NCBI RefSeq assembly: GCF_032452875.1
Contig: NC_083897.1
Span: 8,972,854-9,036,853 of the forward strand
Direction: 5' to 3'
Length of the DNA: 64,000 nt
Source: Bos javanicus
Taxonomy: Eukaryota; Chordata; Mammalia; Artiodactyla; Bovidae
Of this stretch, positions 55,141-64,000 are shown piece after piece. The notes under the pieces were generated by a model. That model was not told where the DNA came from. It made no database searches and saw only the letters and a list, made by a program, of their open reading frames with translations. A program made the position numbers and the translations under genes. Position 1 is the first letter of the stretch. The number at the start of each line of letters is the position of its first letter.

Positions 55141-55415
55141 CTGCTGTTGCTGCTAAGTCGCTTCAGTCGCGTCCAACTCTGTGCGACCCCATGGACTACA
55201 GCCTACCAGGCTTCTCCGTCCCTGGGATTCTCCAGGAAAGAACACTGGAGTGGGTTGCCATTTCCTTCTCCAACGCATGAAAGTGGGAAGTGAAAGTGAA
55301 GTCGCTCAGTTGTGTCTGACTCTTAGCGACCCCCATGGACTGCAGCCCACCAGGCTCCTCCATCCATGGGATTTTCTGGGCAAGAGTACTGGAGTGGGGT
55401 GCCATTGCCTTCTCC
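55141..55415 (-). mobile_element. Bov-A2 SINE, antisense, with TSD
   Basis: Full antisense Bov-A2 with (GCT)n tail and both units. Perfect 14-bp TSD CTTTAGGATCTATG at 55127-55140 and 55416-55429. Confidence 0.96.
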
Positions 55416-55699
55416 CTTTAGGATCTATGAAGGGGTATTAAGTAAGGTTGTAGGATTTCTCGTTTTTTTAAAGAATACGTTGCTACTATATATTATAATA
55501 TTGTGTCTTAGATACACACTTTATTCACTGCTATTTCAATTCTAACTGGCAATTATCCTCCCTTCTAGAATGTAAGCTGTTAAAACCAAATTTAGTAAAG
55601 CAGTTCATATGAGAGAGAGTCTCAGTGGTCTTTCAGCTTATTCTAGTTTCCATAGGGAACATTTTATTAATGTTTTCTTTGGACTTTTCACTCCAGAGA

Positions 55700-56600
55700 A
55701 ATCCTGTCACCTTAAGACATCCTTTAAAATACACATGGCACATGGAAAGATATTCAATGTGGCTAATCCAAACCATAATGAGCTAAAACCTATCACCTCA
55801 CATTTGTCAGATTGGCTATCATAAAAAGATCACAAATAACAAATATAGGCAAGGCTATGGAGAAAAGGGAACCCTTGTATACTGTTGATGGGTATATAGA
55901 TTGTTAGAGACACTGTGGAAAACAATATGGAAGTTTCTCAAAAAACTAAAAATAGAACTATCACATGATCCGTCAGTTCCATTCCTGGGTATATATCCAA
56001 AAACATTAATTTGAAAAGATCACATGTGCCCCAAAGTTCATAGCAGCATTGTGCACAATAGGCGATATTTGGCAGCAACCTAAGTGACTATCAACAGAGG
56101 AATAGATAAAGAAGATGTATTATTCACACATATACACACAATGGAATCCTACTCAGCCGTAAAAAATAGTTTGCATTTGCAGCGATATGGGTGGACTTGG
56201 AAGATATGCTAACTGAAATAAATCAGAGAAAGACAAATACTGTATGGTATCAATTATATGCGGAATCTAAAATATTACAACAAACTAGTGAATATAACAA
56301 AATAGAAACAGACTCACAAATATAGAGAACAGGTTACTGGGGAGAGAGAACAGGGGAAAAGAAACATGGGGATAGGGGATTATGAGAGGCAAACTATTAC
56401 ATATAAAACAAACTATAAGGATATATTGTACAACATGGGGATATAGCCAATATTTTATAATGATAATAAATGGAATATAACTTTTAAAGATTGTGAAACA
56501 CTATATTATACACCTAACATATAATACTGTACAGCAACTGTACTGCAATCAAGAGAAGGAAAAGAATTACTATACATAAAAATATTAAAATAAAATGAAA
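55700..56600 (+). mobile_element. Older L1 3' end (ORF2 end + 3' UTR)
   Basis: Sense L1: 'cacatggaaagatattcaat', 'ggagaaaagggaacccttgt', 'gatccgtcagttccattcc', 'caatggaatcctactcagc', 'gagaaagacaaatactgtat', 'cagactcacaaatatagaga' and 3' UTR 'actgtacagcaactgtactg', A-rich end. Many stops, no usable ORF. Confidence 0.9.
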
Positions 56601-57138
56601 TAAAGCACAGATGGGAAGTCCTATAAAGAGTTTGTCATGGTAACAACATTTAAATTATAAATCCTAGATTCTTGGTACAAAATAAATATTATGGGCTATA
56701 ATAGGGAAATTAATTCCTAATAGAATGGGTAATATATATAGCAGAGTTACTCTAAGTATTCCCAACATGACAAATTATGTCAATAATTACTCTTTTTCTT
56801 CAGGTCAGTAGGGTGAGAACAGAGTTGTCAACATAGGAGTTTTCTACTATCCACAAACATTTGATGAGTATCAGACAATGAAAAATCTTCCTTTAGCCAT
56901 TACCTCAGAAATATGAGAAAGGATCTTTCTGGACAGGATTTTTGAATCTTCAGGGCATGTTTCATTAATGGGTTGTGAAATCAATGTATGGGGTCATAAA
57001 ATGCACTTTAAAACAAAAGATTATTGTAGGATAGGGTAAAACAGAGTAGACTACAATAGGATAGGTTATCACAGTGCATTGCTATGTAGTGTTTGGTGAA
57101 ACTGCTCTGTGAAACTTTAATACATTCACACATATTGT
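56601..57138. other. Unassigned stretch, no gene
   Basis: Includes a diverged 'taggatagg'-type repeat at 57,028-57,070. No gene. Confidence 0.4.
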
Positions 57139-57150
57139 GTATTTACTGGG

Positions 57151-57363
57151 CTTCCCTGGTAGCTCAGAGGTAAAGAATCTACATGCAATGCAGGAGACAC
57201 AGGAGATGCACTTTTGATCCCTGGGTCAGGAAGATCCCCTAGAGAAGGAAAAGGCAACCCACTCCAGTATTCTTGCCTGGGAAATCACATGGACAGAGGA
57301 GCCTGATGGGTTATAGTCCATGGAGTAGCAGAAGAGTCAAACATGACTTAGTGACTAAACAAC
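57151..57363 (+). mobile_element. Bov-tA SINE with diverged TSD
   Basis: Sense Bov-tA: 'ggtagctcagaggtaaagaa', B-box region 'cttttgatccctgggtcagg' and body to 'cttagtgactaaacaac'. TSD of 12 bp with two mismatches at 57139-57150 and 57364-57375 (GTRTTTRCTGGG). Confidence 0.9.
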
Positions 57364-57689
57364 GTGTTTGCTGGGTTGCAATGGAAAATGTCTTTCCTAT
57401 TGTGGATTACTGCCAAAAAAGTTTGAAAGTTACTGTTTTAGGAGCTGCCTCTAAATCTCACAGAAAGTAGAAAAGAACTTTACTCATGACCACAGATATG
57501 ACCACAAGATTATTTTCCTCTCGGGGAAAACCACATTTATCACATTCTCAGGAGAACAAATACTTCTCAACTGGGAAAAATGATATATAGATGCATATGA
57601 ATCTCCAAGACGATAAAAAAAATCAGCAAGATGGAACAATAGAAATATAAAAGAAAAAAGAAAATTTCCTGTGAAAACAGAAAGGCAAA

Positions 57690-58110
57690 AGTAGAAACCC
57701 AAATTTCCATTAACTAGTGAATAGATAAATTTGCTGTGCCCATACAGTGGACAAGTATTTGGTAACTGAAAGGAATGAAATGCTGATGCGTATTATGCCA
57801 CGGACAAACCTTGAATACACACAAAGTGAAAGAAGCCAGATGCAAAATGCGACAGAGTATATGATTCCATTTCTGTGAAATGTTCAGAATAGGTAAACCT
57901 ATAGAGACAGCAAGTAGATTAGTGCTTTCATAGGGTTGGAAGATACAGGGTTAGGGGTCTGATGGCTAAAGGGTAGGAGGTTCTTTTTGTAGTGATGAAA
58001 ATATTCTAAAATTGTGTTTATGGTTGCATTATCAGTAACTGTGGATATACTGAAAACCAGTGAGGTGTATGGCATGTGAACTATACCTCAAAAAGCTATT
58101 GAAAAATACC
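57690..58110 (+). mobile_element. Old L1 (L1MB/MC-type) 3' fragment
   Basis: Sense L1M: 'caaatttccattaactagtg', 'gtgaaagaagccagatgc', 'gtatatgattccatttctg', 'gaataggtaaacctatagag', 'agattagtgctttcatagg' and 'ggcatgtgaactatacctc'. ORF lost. Confidence 0.85.
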
Positions 58111-58598
58111 TAAAATATTCTTCAAAAATAAACTCAGTAGCAATCTGAATATCAATATTACACATAGGTCAGGGGAAAGAAAAACTAGGTCAAAATGTGT
58201 TGGTGAGCTGTTGTTTTCACTAGTCAGTACTTTTCAACCTTCTTTTTATAAAACTGTACCTTAAATATTTTTTTGTACACTATCCCTCCCTAACTCTCCT
58301 CTTTTGGTTGAGGCTGATCTCATTCCCAGATCCATATGTAAACCTTTAACAGGCTTAAACAATCAGTAAAACTCACTCCTCTGGCCATGGGGATTAATTG
58401 AGTTGGGCAAATGACTAACCAAAGGGAACGAGATGTCTTAGACATTTCCTAGAGTTTCTGGGAAAGAAGAAGGCTTTCCTCCCCCACGAGAAGACATTTC
58501 GCCATCACTACATATCCTGAAAACGTAGCTGAGAACCAGAGAGTAGACCTGAATCAAGAAAGAGAGATAAATTAGACCTGAATGATATTAATTGCACC
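58111..58598. other. Unassigned stretch, no gene
   Basis: No nameable repeat or coding signal. Confidence 0.4.
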
Positions 58599-58611
58599 CT
58601 AATCAAGCCAT

Positions 58612-58806
58612 GGGCTTCCCTTGTGGCTCAGCAGGTAAAGAATCCACCTGCAATGGGGGAGACCTGGGTTTGATCCCTGGGTTGGGAATATCCCCTGGAG
58701 AAGGGAAAGGTTTCCCACTTCAGTATTCTGGCCTGGAGAATTCTATGGACTGTGCAGTCCATGGGGTTGCAAAGAGTCAGACATGACTGAGCAACTTTCA
58801 CTTTCA
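58612..58806 (+). mobile_element. Bov-tA SINE with perfect TSD
   Basis: Sense Bov-tA of the same subtype as the second head at 19.0 kb ('agggaaaggtttcccac', 'attctatggactgtgcag'), ending CTTTCACTTTCA. Perfect 13-bp TSD CTAATCAAGCCAT at 58599-58611 and 58807-58819. Confidence 0.96.
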
Positions 58807-58819
58807 CTAATCAAGCCAT

Positions 58820-59454
58820 ATCTGAAGACAGATATAAACCTGGAGTCCAACATTCACCTCGTCCTTCAGCCAGATTGTATCAGGTAATCTGTCACTCTCA
58901 TACTGAAGAGTAATAAATGATATAGATACTAATGCATGTGTGTGCACAGACACTCACACTTATTCAAGAAAATAAGGAAAAAGAGAGATGCTTGATGTGA
59001 GGAGAATGAGATTTGGTAGAAACCAAAAAGAAAAAAAAAAATTACTTGAAAAGTATATCCATCCTGCTACAGTAGTCTTAACTAGCTGCCTATCACTTTA
59101 TCAGTTCAGTTCAAGTGCAAAACCACCACCATCTATTAACAGTATTTTCAAAACATAGGATTATGGCAAAAATGTATTAAAAAATTAACTCTGCAAAATC
59201 AGAGGTGTCACTCAGTCTCCAATCAGATCTTTATGGAAACAAGTATGGAGTAGGGAAAAAAAAAAAACAAAACAGGGACCTAAAAGCCTTAACTTACATA
59301 ATATATTTCTGTTGGTAACAGGCCATTAAAGATATGTATTTACAAAATAGGCAGGTAAGGCAGTTATTATCTGATTTGAAGAGGCATGAGTAAGGGTCCT
59401 TTTGACTAACAAATACATTACCAGCTAGCCTCACTGCCTGAAATCAATGAATAA
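58820..59454. other. Unassigned stretch, no gene
   Basis: AT-rich, with A runs at about 59,030-59,041 and 59,256-59,267. No repeat family or gene recognised. Confidence 0.4.
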
Positions 59455-60010
59455 CTACTTACACTACATGTCTACATTAGACAAAGCATTGCACTAAGCA
59501 CTGTGGGATTGTACAAGGCATTCTTCTTATTGTTTAGGAGCCTATAGACTATATGGGGAGAGAGGAAAATTTATGCAGAAACACACACATGAAAAGAATA
59601 ATGAAAGATACTACGTACAGTTAAGAAAACAGAGATAGAACAAAATATGAGTGTGTAGAAGTTAAGAAAAGAAGGTCAGTGTGGGCTAGAATACATAACA
59701 AGCAGACTCCTGATAACCCCATATATGAGATACACTTTGAACAGGCATAGGATATGCTGAAGTAGAGAAAAGGTTCAAGCCTTCTTTCAGTAAAACAACT
59801 GAGGTAAAATCAAAGAGACGGAGCTGACTATAATAGAATTTTCACACTGCTGACATAAAGTTGGAGTTGAAAAGGAGTCAGATTACAGGTTATTTTAAAT
59901 GCCAGGAAAGGAACCTTAGATTTAAGAGAAATTAGGAAGTAGAAGGCATTCAATGTGAAGAAGGTTCTCTGTTGCTGAGATGGAAGAGGCTATGGGACAA
60001 AGACCTGAGA
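59455..60010 (-). mobile_element. L2 LINE, antisense (diverged)
   Basis: Reversed L2 terminus: 'agacaaagcattgcactaag', 'cactgtgggattgtacaagg', 'ttaggagcctatagactata', 'tggggagagaggaaaat'. The right part up to 60,010 is a weak match, and that edge is uncertain. Confidence 0.55.
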
Positions 60011-60408
60011 GTGGTCTCTAGGAGCTAAGAGTGGTACCTTTTCTCTTAATTGACATGCTATATATTTTCTCTGTTGTGCATATTATGTTTGCATGTCTCT
60101 TCTGATAATATGGAAGTTTCATACAGTGTTTTCAGTTCTACTATTACCTACTAATGGTTACCTCTGTGGTTATAAATTACTTATCTATATTTATAAAATA
60201 TTCTACAATTTTGTAGCCAGTATGTGGAACTGGTATCAGGGAGAGCCAAGTGAGGCTCCTAGGCCATAGAATTCAAGAAGGCACTAACGCTTTTGTGAAG
60301 GATAGTGCTGGCACCTGAGACTGAGTGCTACCTTAAATTCAGTGGTCTGCACACTTTGCTTGCCTCACATTTCATGAGCTCTATTTTTCACCCCAATGAC
60401 TTAATAGG

Positions 60409-60646
60409 GGAGCCAGGTGGCGCTAATGGTAAAGAACCCATCTGCCAATGCAGGAGACATAAGCAATGTGGGTTGGATCCCTGGGTTGGGAAATCCCCTG
60501 GAGGAAGGCATAGCAACCCACTCCAGTATTCTTGCCTGGAGATTCCTATGGACAGAGGAGTCTGGTGGGCTACAGTCCACAGGGTTGCAAAGAGTCAGAC
60601 ATGACTGAGTGGCGACTTAACACCCATGCATGCACACACACACAAA
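60409..60646 (+). mobile_element. Bov-tA SINE with TSD
   Basis: Sense Bov-tA: 'ggtggcgctaatggtaaaga', B box 'gggttggatccctgggttgg', body to 'gactgagtggcgacttaa' and a CA-rich tail. TSD of 13 bp with two mismatches at 60396-60408 and 60647-60659 (ATGRCTTWATAGG). ORFs of 99 and 63 aa are SINE sequence. Confidence 0.94.
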
Positions 60647-60659
60647 ATGGCTTTATAGG

Positions 60660-61226
60660 CTGATTCACTGTCGACCAGTTTTGAATATTATTGTGAAGTA
60701 GTCTCAGGGCACCTTGTTTTACCTAGATGTGCTAAAGACTCTTAAAGTCTCATCACTTTAACAGTGCATGTCTCAATGATCATCTTGGGATATACTGTGC
60801 TTTTTCAACCTACAAATTCAACTTCTAGAATGTTTTCTTGAATTTGATCTTTGCATATTTTTTGTTACTTTTGTTTAGTTCTCTGGGAATAACATGCTCA
60901 CCTAAGTGGGATCTACTTTGTCCATATTACATAGATTTTTATTTAAAACTATTTATCCTATTAATTTATTTTGCTTTTTTCTGTTTTGTTCTTCATGTGT
61001 CTTAACTGTATTTTGGGCAGTGTCTGTTCTTAGCACTGCCAGTGTTTGTTTCATTTTCATGATTATTTTTTTCTCTTCTGTTATTTTCATGAGCTTCACT
61101 GTCTCACATTATTTCCCTTTATGTTGTTTCATTATAACTTTATCACTGTCTTTTGAGCTCTCTGATTTATATACTGTGTCCTTTCATGGCAATATGTTGT
61201 GTTCCAACTTTTTTGTGCTTGTGGGT
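60660..61226. other. Unassigned T-rich stretch
   Basis: T-rich sequence from about 60,840 onward gives a 126-aa hydrophobic, F/S/C-rich ORF (60,906-61,286) that runs into the BovB tail. Such ORFs are expected from T-rich DNA and are not taken as a gene; this may be an old antisense L1. Confidence 0.4.
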
Positions 61227-61237
61227 CATATGTCCTT

Positions 61238-61654
61238 CAGTTCAGTTCAGTCGCTCAGTCGTGTCCTACTCTTTGCGACCCCATGAATTGCAGCACGCCA
61301 GGCCTCCCTGTCTATCACCAACTCCCGGAGTTCACCCAAACACATGTCCGTCAAGTTGGTGATGCCATCCAGCCATCTCATCCTCTGTCGTCCCCTTTTC
61401 CTCCTGCCCCCAATCCCTCCCAGCATCAGAGTCTTTTCCAATGAGTCAACTCTTTGCATGAGGTGGCCAAAGTACTGGAGTTTTAGCTTTAGCATCAGTC
61501 CTTCCAAAGAACACCCAGGACTGATCTCCTTTAGAATGGACTTGTTGGATCTCCTCGCAGTCCAAGGGACTCTCAAGAGTCTTTTCCAACACCACAGTTC
61601 AAAAGCATCAGTTCTTCAGCACTTAGCTTTCTTCACAGTCCAACTGTCACATCC
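61238..61654 (-). mobile_element. BovB tail, antisense, with TSD
   Basis: Last 417 bp of BovB in antisense, from the TTCAG repeat to 'caactgtcacatcc'. TSD of 11 bp with one mismatch at 61227-61237 and 61655-61665 (CATMTGTCCTT). A 109-aa minus ORF (RVPWTARRSN to the end) is intact BovB C-terminus. Overlapping plus-strand ORFs are its shadows. Confidence 0.95.
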
Positions 61655-61665
61655 CATCTGTCCTT

Positions 61666-62379
61666 AGTGAGTGCTTATCTGCCATTTGTTTTTTCTATTT
61701 TTTAAAATTTATCTTCTGGTTCCTTTGCAGATTATTTTCTGGTTCCATTTAGATTATTACTCATCTTTGAATAAGGTTAGTACTTCCTGGACCAGCTATT
61801 ATTAATAGGTTCATGCAGGGGACAGGCTAATGCACTGTTTCTAACAGAAATTTTACGTGGTTCAGAGTAAAGATCCTTTCAACATAATGTGAGTGTGTGT
61901 GTGTGTGTGCATGACAGATAGAGAATTGTTTTAGCTTTTATTTATCTCCAGTGAATGAATATTGGAAGCTGTATGGCTACTCAAAATTCAATCCCTCTCC
62001 TCTATCATTCCTCAAAACAATTACTGCAAAGATGATGTATGTATATGCTTCCTTATTCAGACTTGAACTCTCTTTGGCCCATGGAACCTTCCACCAACAG
62101 TCTGTAGCACTATTCTCATTTTTCCAAATAAAGGATTATTGGTTTATTTCACCGTATGAGATTAATACTTTGAGAAGATATGCTCTGCTTTGTCTGAAAA
62201 TTAGTCATCTCTAGGCATCTTCCCACACTCCTGGATCATTATGGCACTTGGCAGGCTTTACCCATTCATTGTGATTCGGGCATAAAGTTATTCTGATTTT
62301 CATTCTCCTTTTGTATTTGGGTAATTTTAGAGAAAAGAAAGGGCAGGGTCCCCTTTACTCTGCCATTCTAAAAATGTAA
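61666..62379. other. Unassigned stretch with (GT)n
   Basis: No nameable repeat except a GT run (61,893-61,909). An 87-aa ORF (61,951-62,214) has no recognised features. Confidence 0.4.
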
Positions 62380-62725
62380 GTCACTTCTAGATTCTCCTTA
62401 TGCTACAATGTCTTTCTTCTTTGCCAGTGTGACAAATTTCTACTTTTCCATTAAGTCTTAGCTCAAATGTCAACTTAATTTTTGAAACTTTATCTTACTT
62501 CCTCTAGAAAACTTAGGCACCCTTTGCTCTCTCTTTTCATTGTATTGGGGACACAGTTATAATAAAGGACATATTGTGTTGAATTGTAATTATTTGCATA
62601 TTTGCCTTTCCAACCAGACTGAGTTTTCTAGGGAAGGGGCTGTGATTTATTGGTCTTTTTATCTCTTCCACTTGCTTGACAAATGGTAAGTATTCAATAA
62701 GTATTGTTGAATTAGTGAATGAATT
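62380..62725 (+). mobile_element. L2 LINE 3' end
   Basis: Sense L2: 'cattaagtcttagctcaaat', 'gtcaacttaatttttgaaac', 'agggaaggggctgtgattt' and end 'gtaagtattcaataagtatt', 'gttgaattagtgaatgaat'. Confidence 0.82.
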
Positions 62726-62859
62726 CCAATCAATATTCTTCATGACAAATCTGATCACTTTAACAAATAAACTGGTGGGGCTCCACATTTTCAGAAGAAA
62801 TATGCCAAGCATGTGAGGCCCTTATAAGCTGTCCCCAAATTATCTTGACGTATCATCTT

Positions 62860-63285
62860 TTATTGCTTCTGTTAGTATGCTACCACTTAGCCAGATTCAA
62901 ATTCTTGCAGTTTCTAGAATATGCCATGCCCTTTCATGCCTCTGTGCTTATGCACATTCTGTTCACTCTGCCGGAAATGTCCTTCCTTTCCTTTTCTATC
63001 TGATAAATTTGTATTCATACTTCAAATCTCACCTTCTATGTGATGGCTTCCTAGATTTCCTGTTTGTTATTTAATTCTCTATGCTTTCATCACATGCATG
63101 TTGCTTATATCTTTATTATAAAACTTACTACATCACACCATAATTATTTGTCTACTCCTCCACTCTACCAGCTGATTGTGAACTTCTCAAGGTCAGGAAA
63201 ATTGTCTAACTTTTCATTTCTGGGACCCCAGTGCTTTGCTCATGGAAGGTGCTTGCCAAATGCTTGTTGAATCAATAAATTCTAG
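62860..63285 (+). mobile_element. L2 LINE 3' end, second copy
   Basis: Second sense L2 only 135 bp downstream: 'ctttcatgcctctgtgctta', 'tgttcactctgccggaaatg', 'tacttcaaatctcaccttct', 'gtgaacttctcaaggtcagg' and end 'cttgttgaatcaataaa'. The 65- and 68-aa ORFs here are L2 remnants. Confidence 0.85.
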
Positions 63286-64000
63286 TGTTGTAACAGACTT
63301 TAACAAATAGTAACAAATGTTTTTCACTTAAAATTGTAAAAAGACAAAAACAAAAACACATCTTTTTCTACTTATATCTTCTAGATCCTTCAAATGACTT
63401 TACTTACTGAATAAATTCTGGATATAAATAATGACTTGCAGAAATCATTTCATGAGCTTGCTCTTACGGAACTCTTCCACCACTTGGCACTAGGCCGCTA
63501 ACTTGCATTTCAGTTCTTTCAAGTGTGATTTATTTCAGTAATCTTAACTAATGAATTGGATCAACTGTGCAGTGATCCAATCAAATTCGTGGTGATTGGC
63601 TGTCTTGACAGTTGGGAAAAAATATTGATCTTATTCTGGTCAATAGGCCTAGTTGTATTCATGGCCACCAGAATTACTTTTATCAAAACTGTAAGTAAGC
63701 AAATCGCTAAGTAGAAGACCTGTGATCACATTTGTTTTTAATACTACTCCCTCAACACACACCTCCCCATATCTCTCCTATAACAACCCCTTTCCCCCAA
63801 AGGGAATTTTTGTGTTTAATAACTTTAGGAGTCTCACAAACTGGTAATAATATTTCACATAATATCTGAAGTAAAGCAAATTCATATATTGTAGTGAATT
63901 GTGTTTAAGGAATCAAATTGATTCTTTTCTCTTCTTAATTTACTGGCTTAAGATGAAAGCTGCTAATTATACAAGGAAATCTTGTCACAATGGCTTGGTC
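63286..64000. other. Unassigned end of window, no gene
   Basis: Repeat-free by eye. 63,470-63,690 has mixed composition with CCAAT / ATTGG motifs (about 63,578 and 63,595) and is a weak candidate conserved noncoding element. No ORF of note. Confidence 0.4.

Noticed and set aside
59101..59115. TTCAGTTCA string as a BovB tail remnant
   Set aside because: Only about a dozen bases match and no BovB body follows, so this is within chance expectation.
60906..61286. 126-aa hydrophobic ORF that could look like a membrane protein
   Set aside because: T-rich DNA gives F/S/C/L-rich peptides by chance, and the C-terminus runs into a BovB tail whose TSD lies inside the ORF.
1..64000. CRISPR array, operon, prophage or other microbial system
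   Set aside because: Repeats are dispersed SINEs and LINEs with TSDs and A-rich tails. There are no regular spacers, no ribosome-binding sites and no long gene-dense ORFs. The window is plainly a ruminant chromosome.

Overview
This window is mammalian nuclear DNA from a ruminant, most likely a bovid. The diagnosis rests on repeats rather than genes. There are seven copies of the BovB (RTE-clade) LINE, about two dozen SINEs of the ruminant Bov-tA / Bov-A / Bov-A2 type, four cetartiodactyl CHR-type tRNA SINEs and L1 3' ends of the bovine type. Species cannot be fixed by eye. Most young insertions keep target-site duplications (TSDs), so their edges can be set to the base.

I found no host protein-coding gene, exon or structural RNA gene. 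The only recognisable coding sequence is retrotransposon ORF, all of it broken. The longest is the BovB copy at 11.2-14.1 kb: endonuclease, reverse transcriptase and C-terminal region are readable, but frameshifts, CGA-to-TGA stops and apparent active-site substitutions make it inert. Short ORFs such as those carrying an LLRPWD- or PWTARRSNQSILKE-like stretch are SINE or BovB sequence read through. The window is therefore intergenic, or deep in a large intron.

Layout: 0-8.4 kb is dense in repeats (Bov-A2, L1M, L2, CHR, Bov-tA, then a 1.5 kb antisense L1). 8.4-11 kb is AT-rich with only a MIR. 11-14.6 kb is BovB nested in an antisense L2, then a Bov-tA. 14.6-24 kb holds MIRs, a second BovB nested in an old MLT1-like LTR, a two-headed Bov-tA, two CHR SINEs and an L1 with a Bov-A inside it. 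24-33 kb is sparser and includes a SINE inside a 74-bp tandem duplication. 33-45 kb carries four BovB tails, an L1/SINE nest, an MLT1 LTR and a twin-primed (5'-inverted) L1. 45-52 kb has a long repeat-poor stretch, a 48-bp L1 insertion and a probable nested LTR. 52-64 kb is Bov-tA/Bov-A2, two old L1 3' ends, one BovB tail and paired L2s.

Functionally, BovB and L1 are autonomous LINEs. Bov-tA and Bov-A share their 3' sequence with BovB and are thought to use its machinery. The most informative observations are insertion-mechanism fossils: twin priming, a very short L1 insertion, a BovB-like patch in an L1 tail, a shared BovB truncation point and several nested insertions. A few repeat-free blocks are offered as candidate conserved noncoding elements only. 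I see nothing resembling a new biological system.
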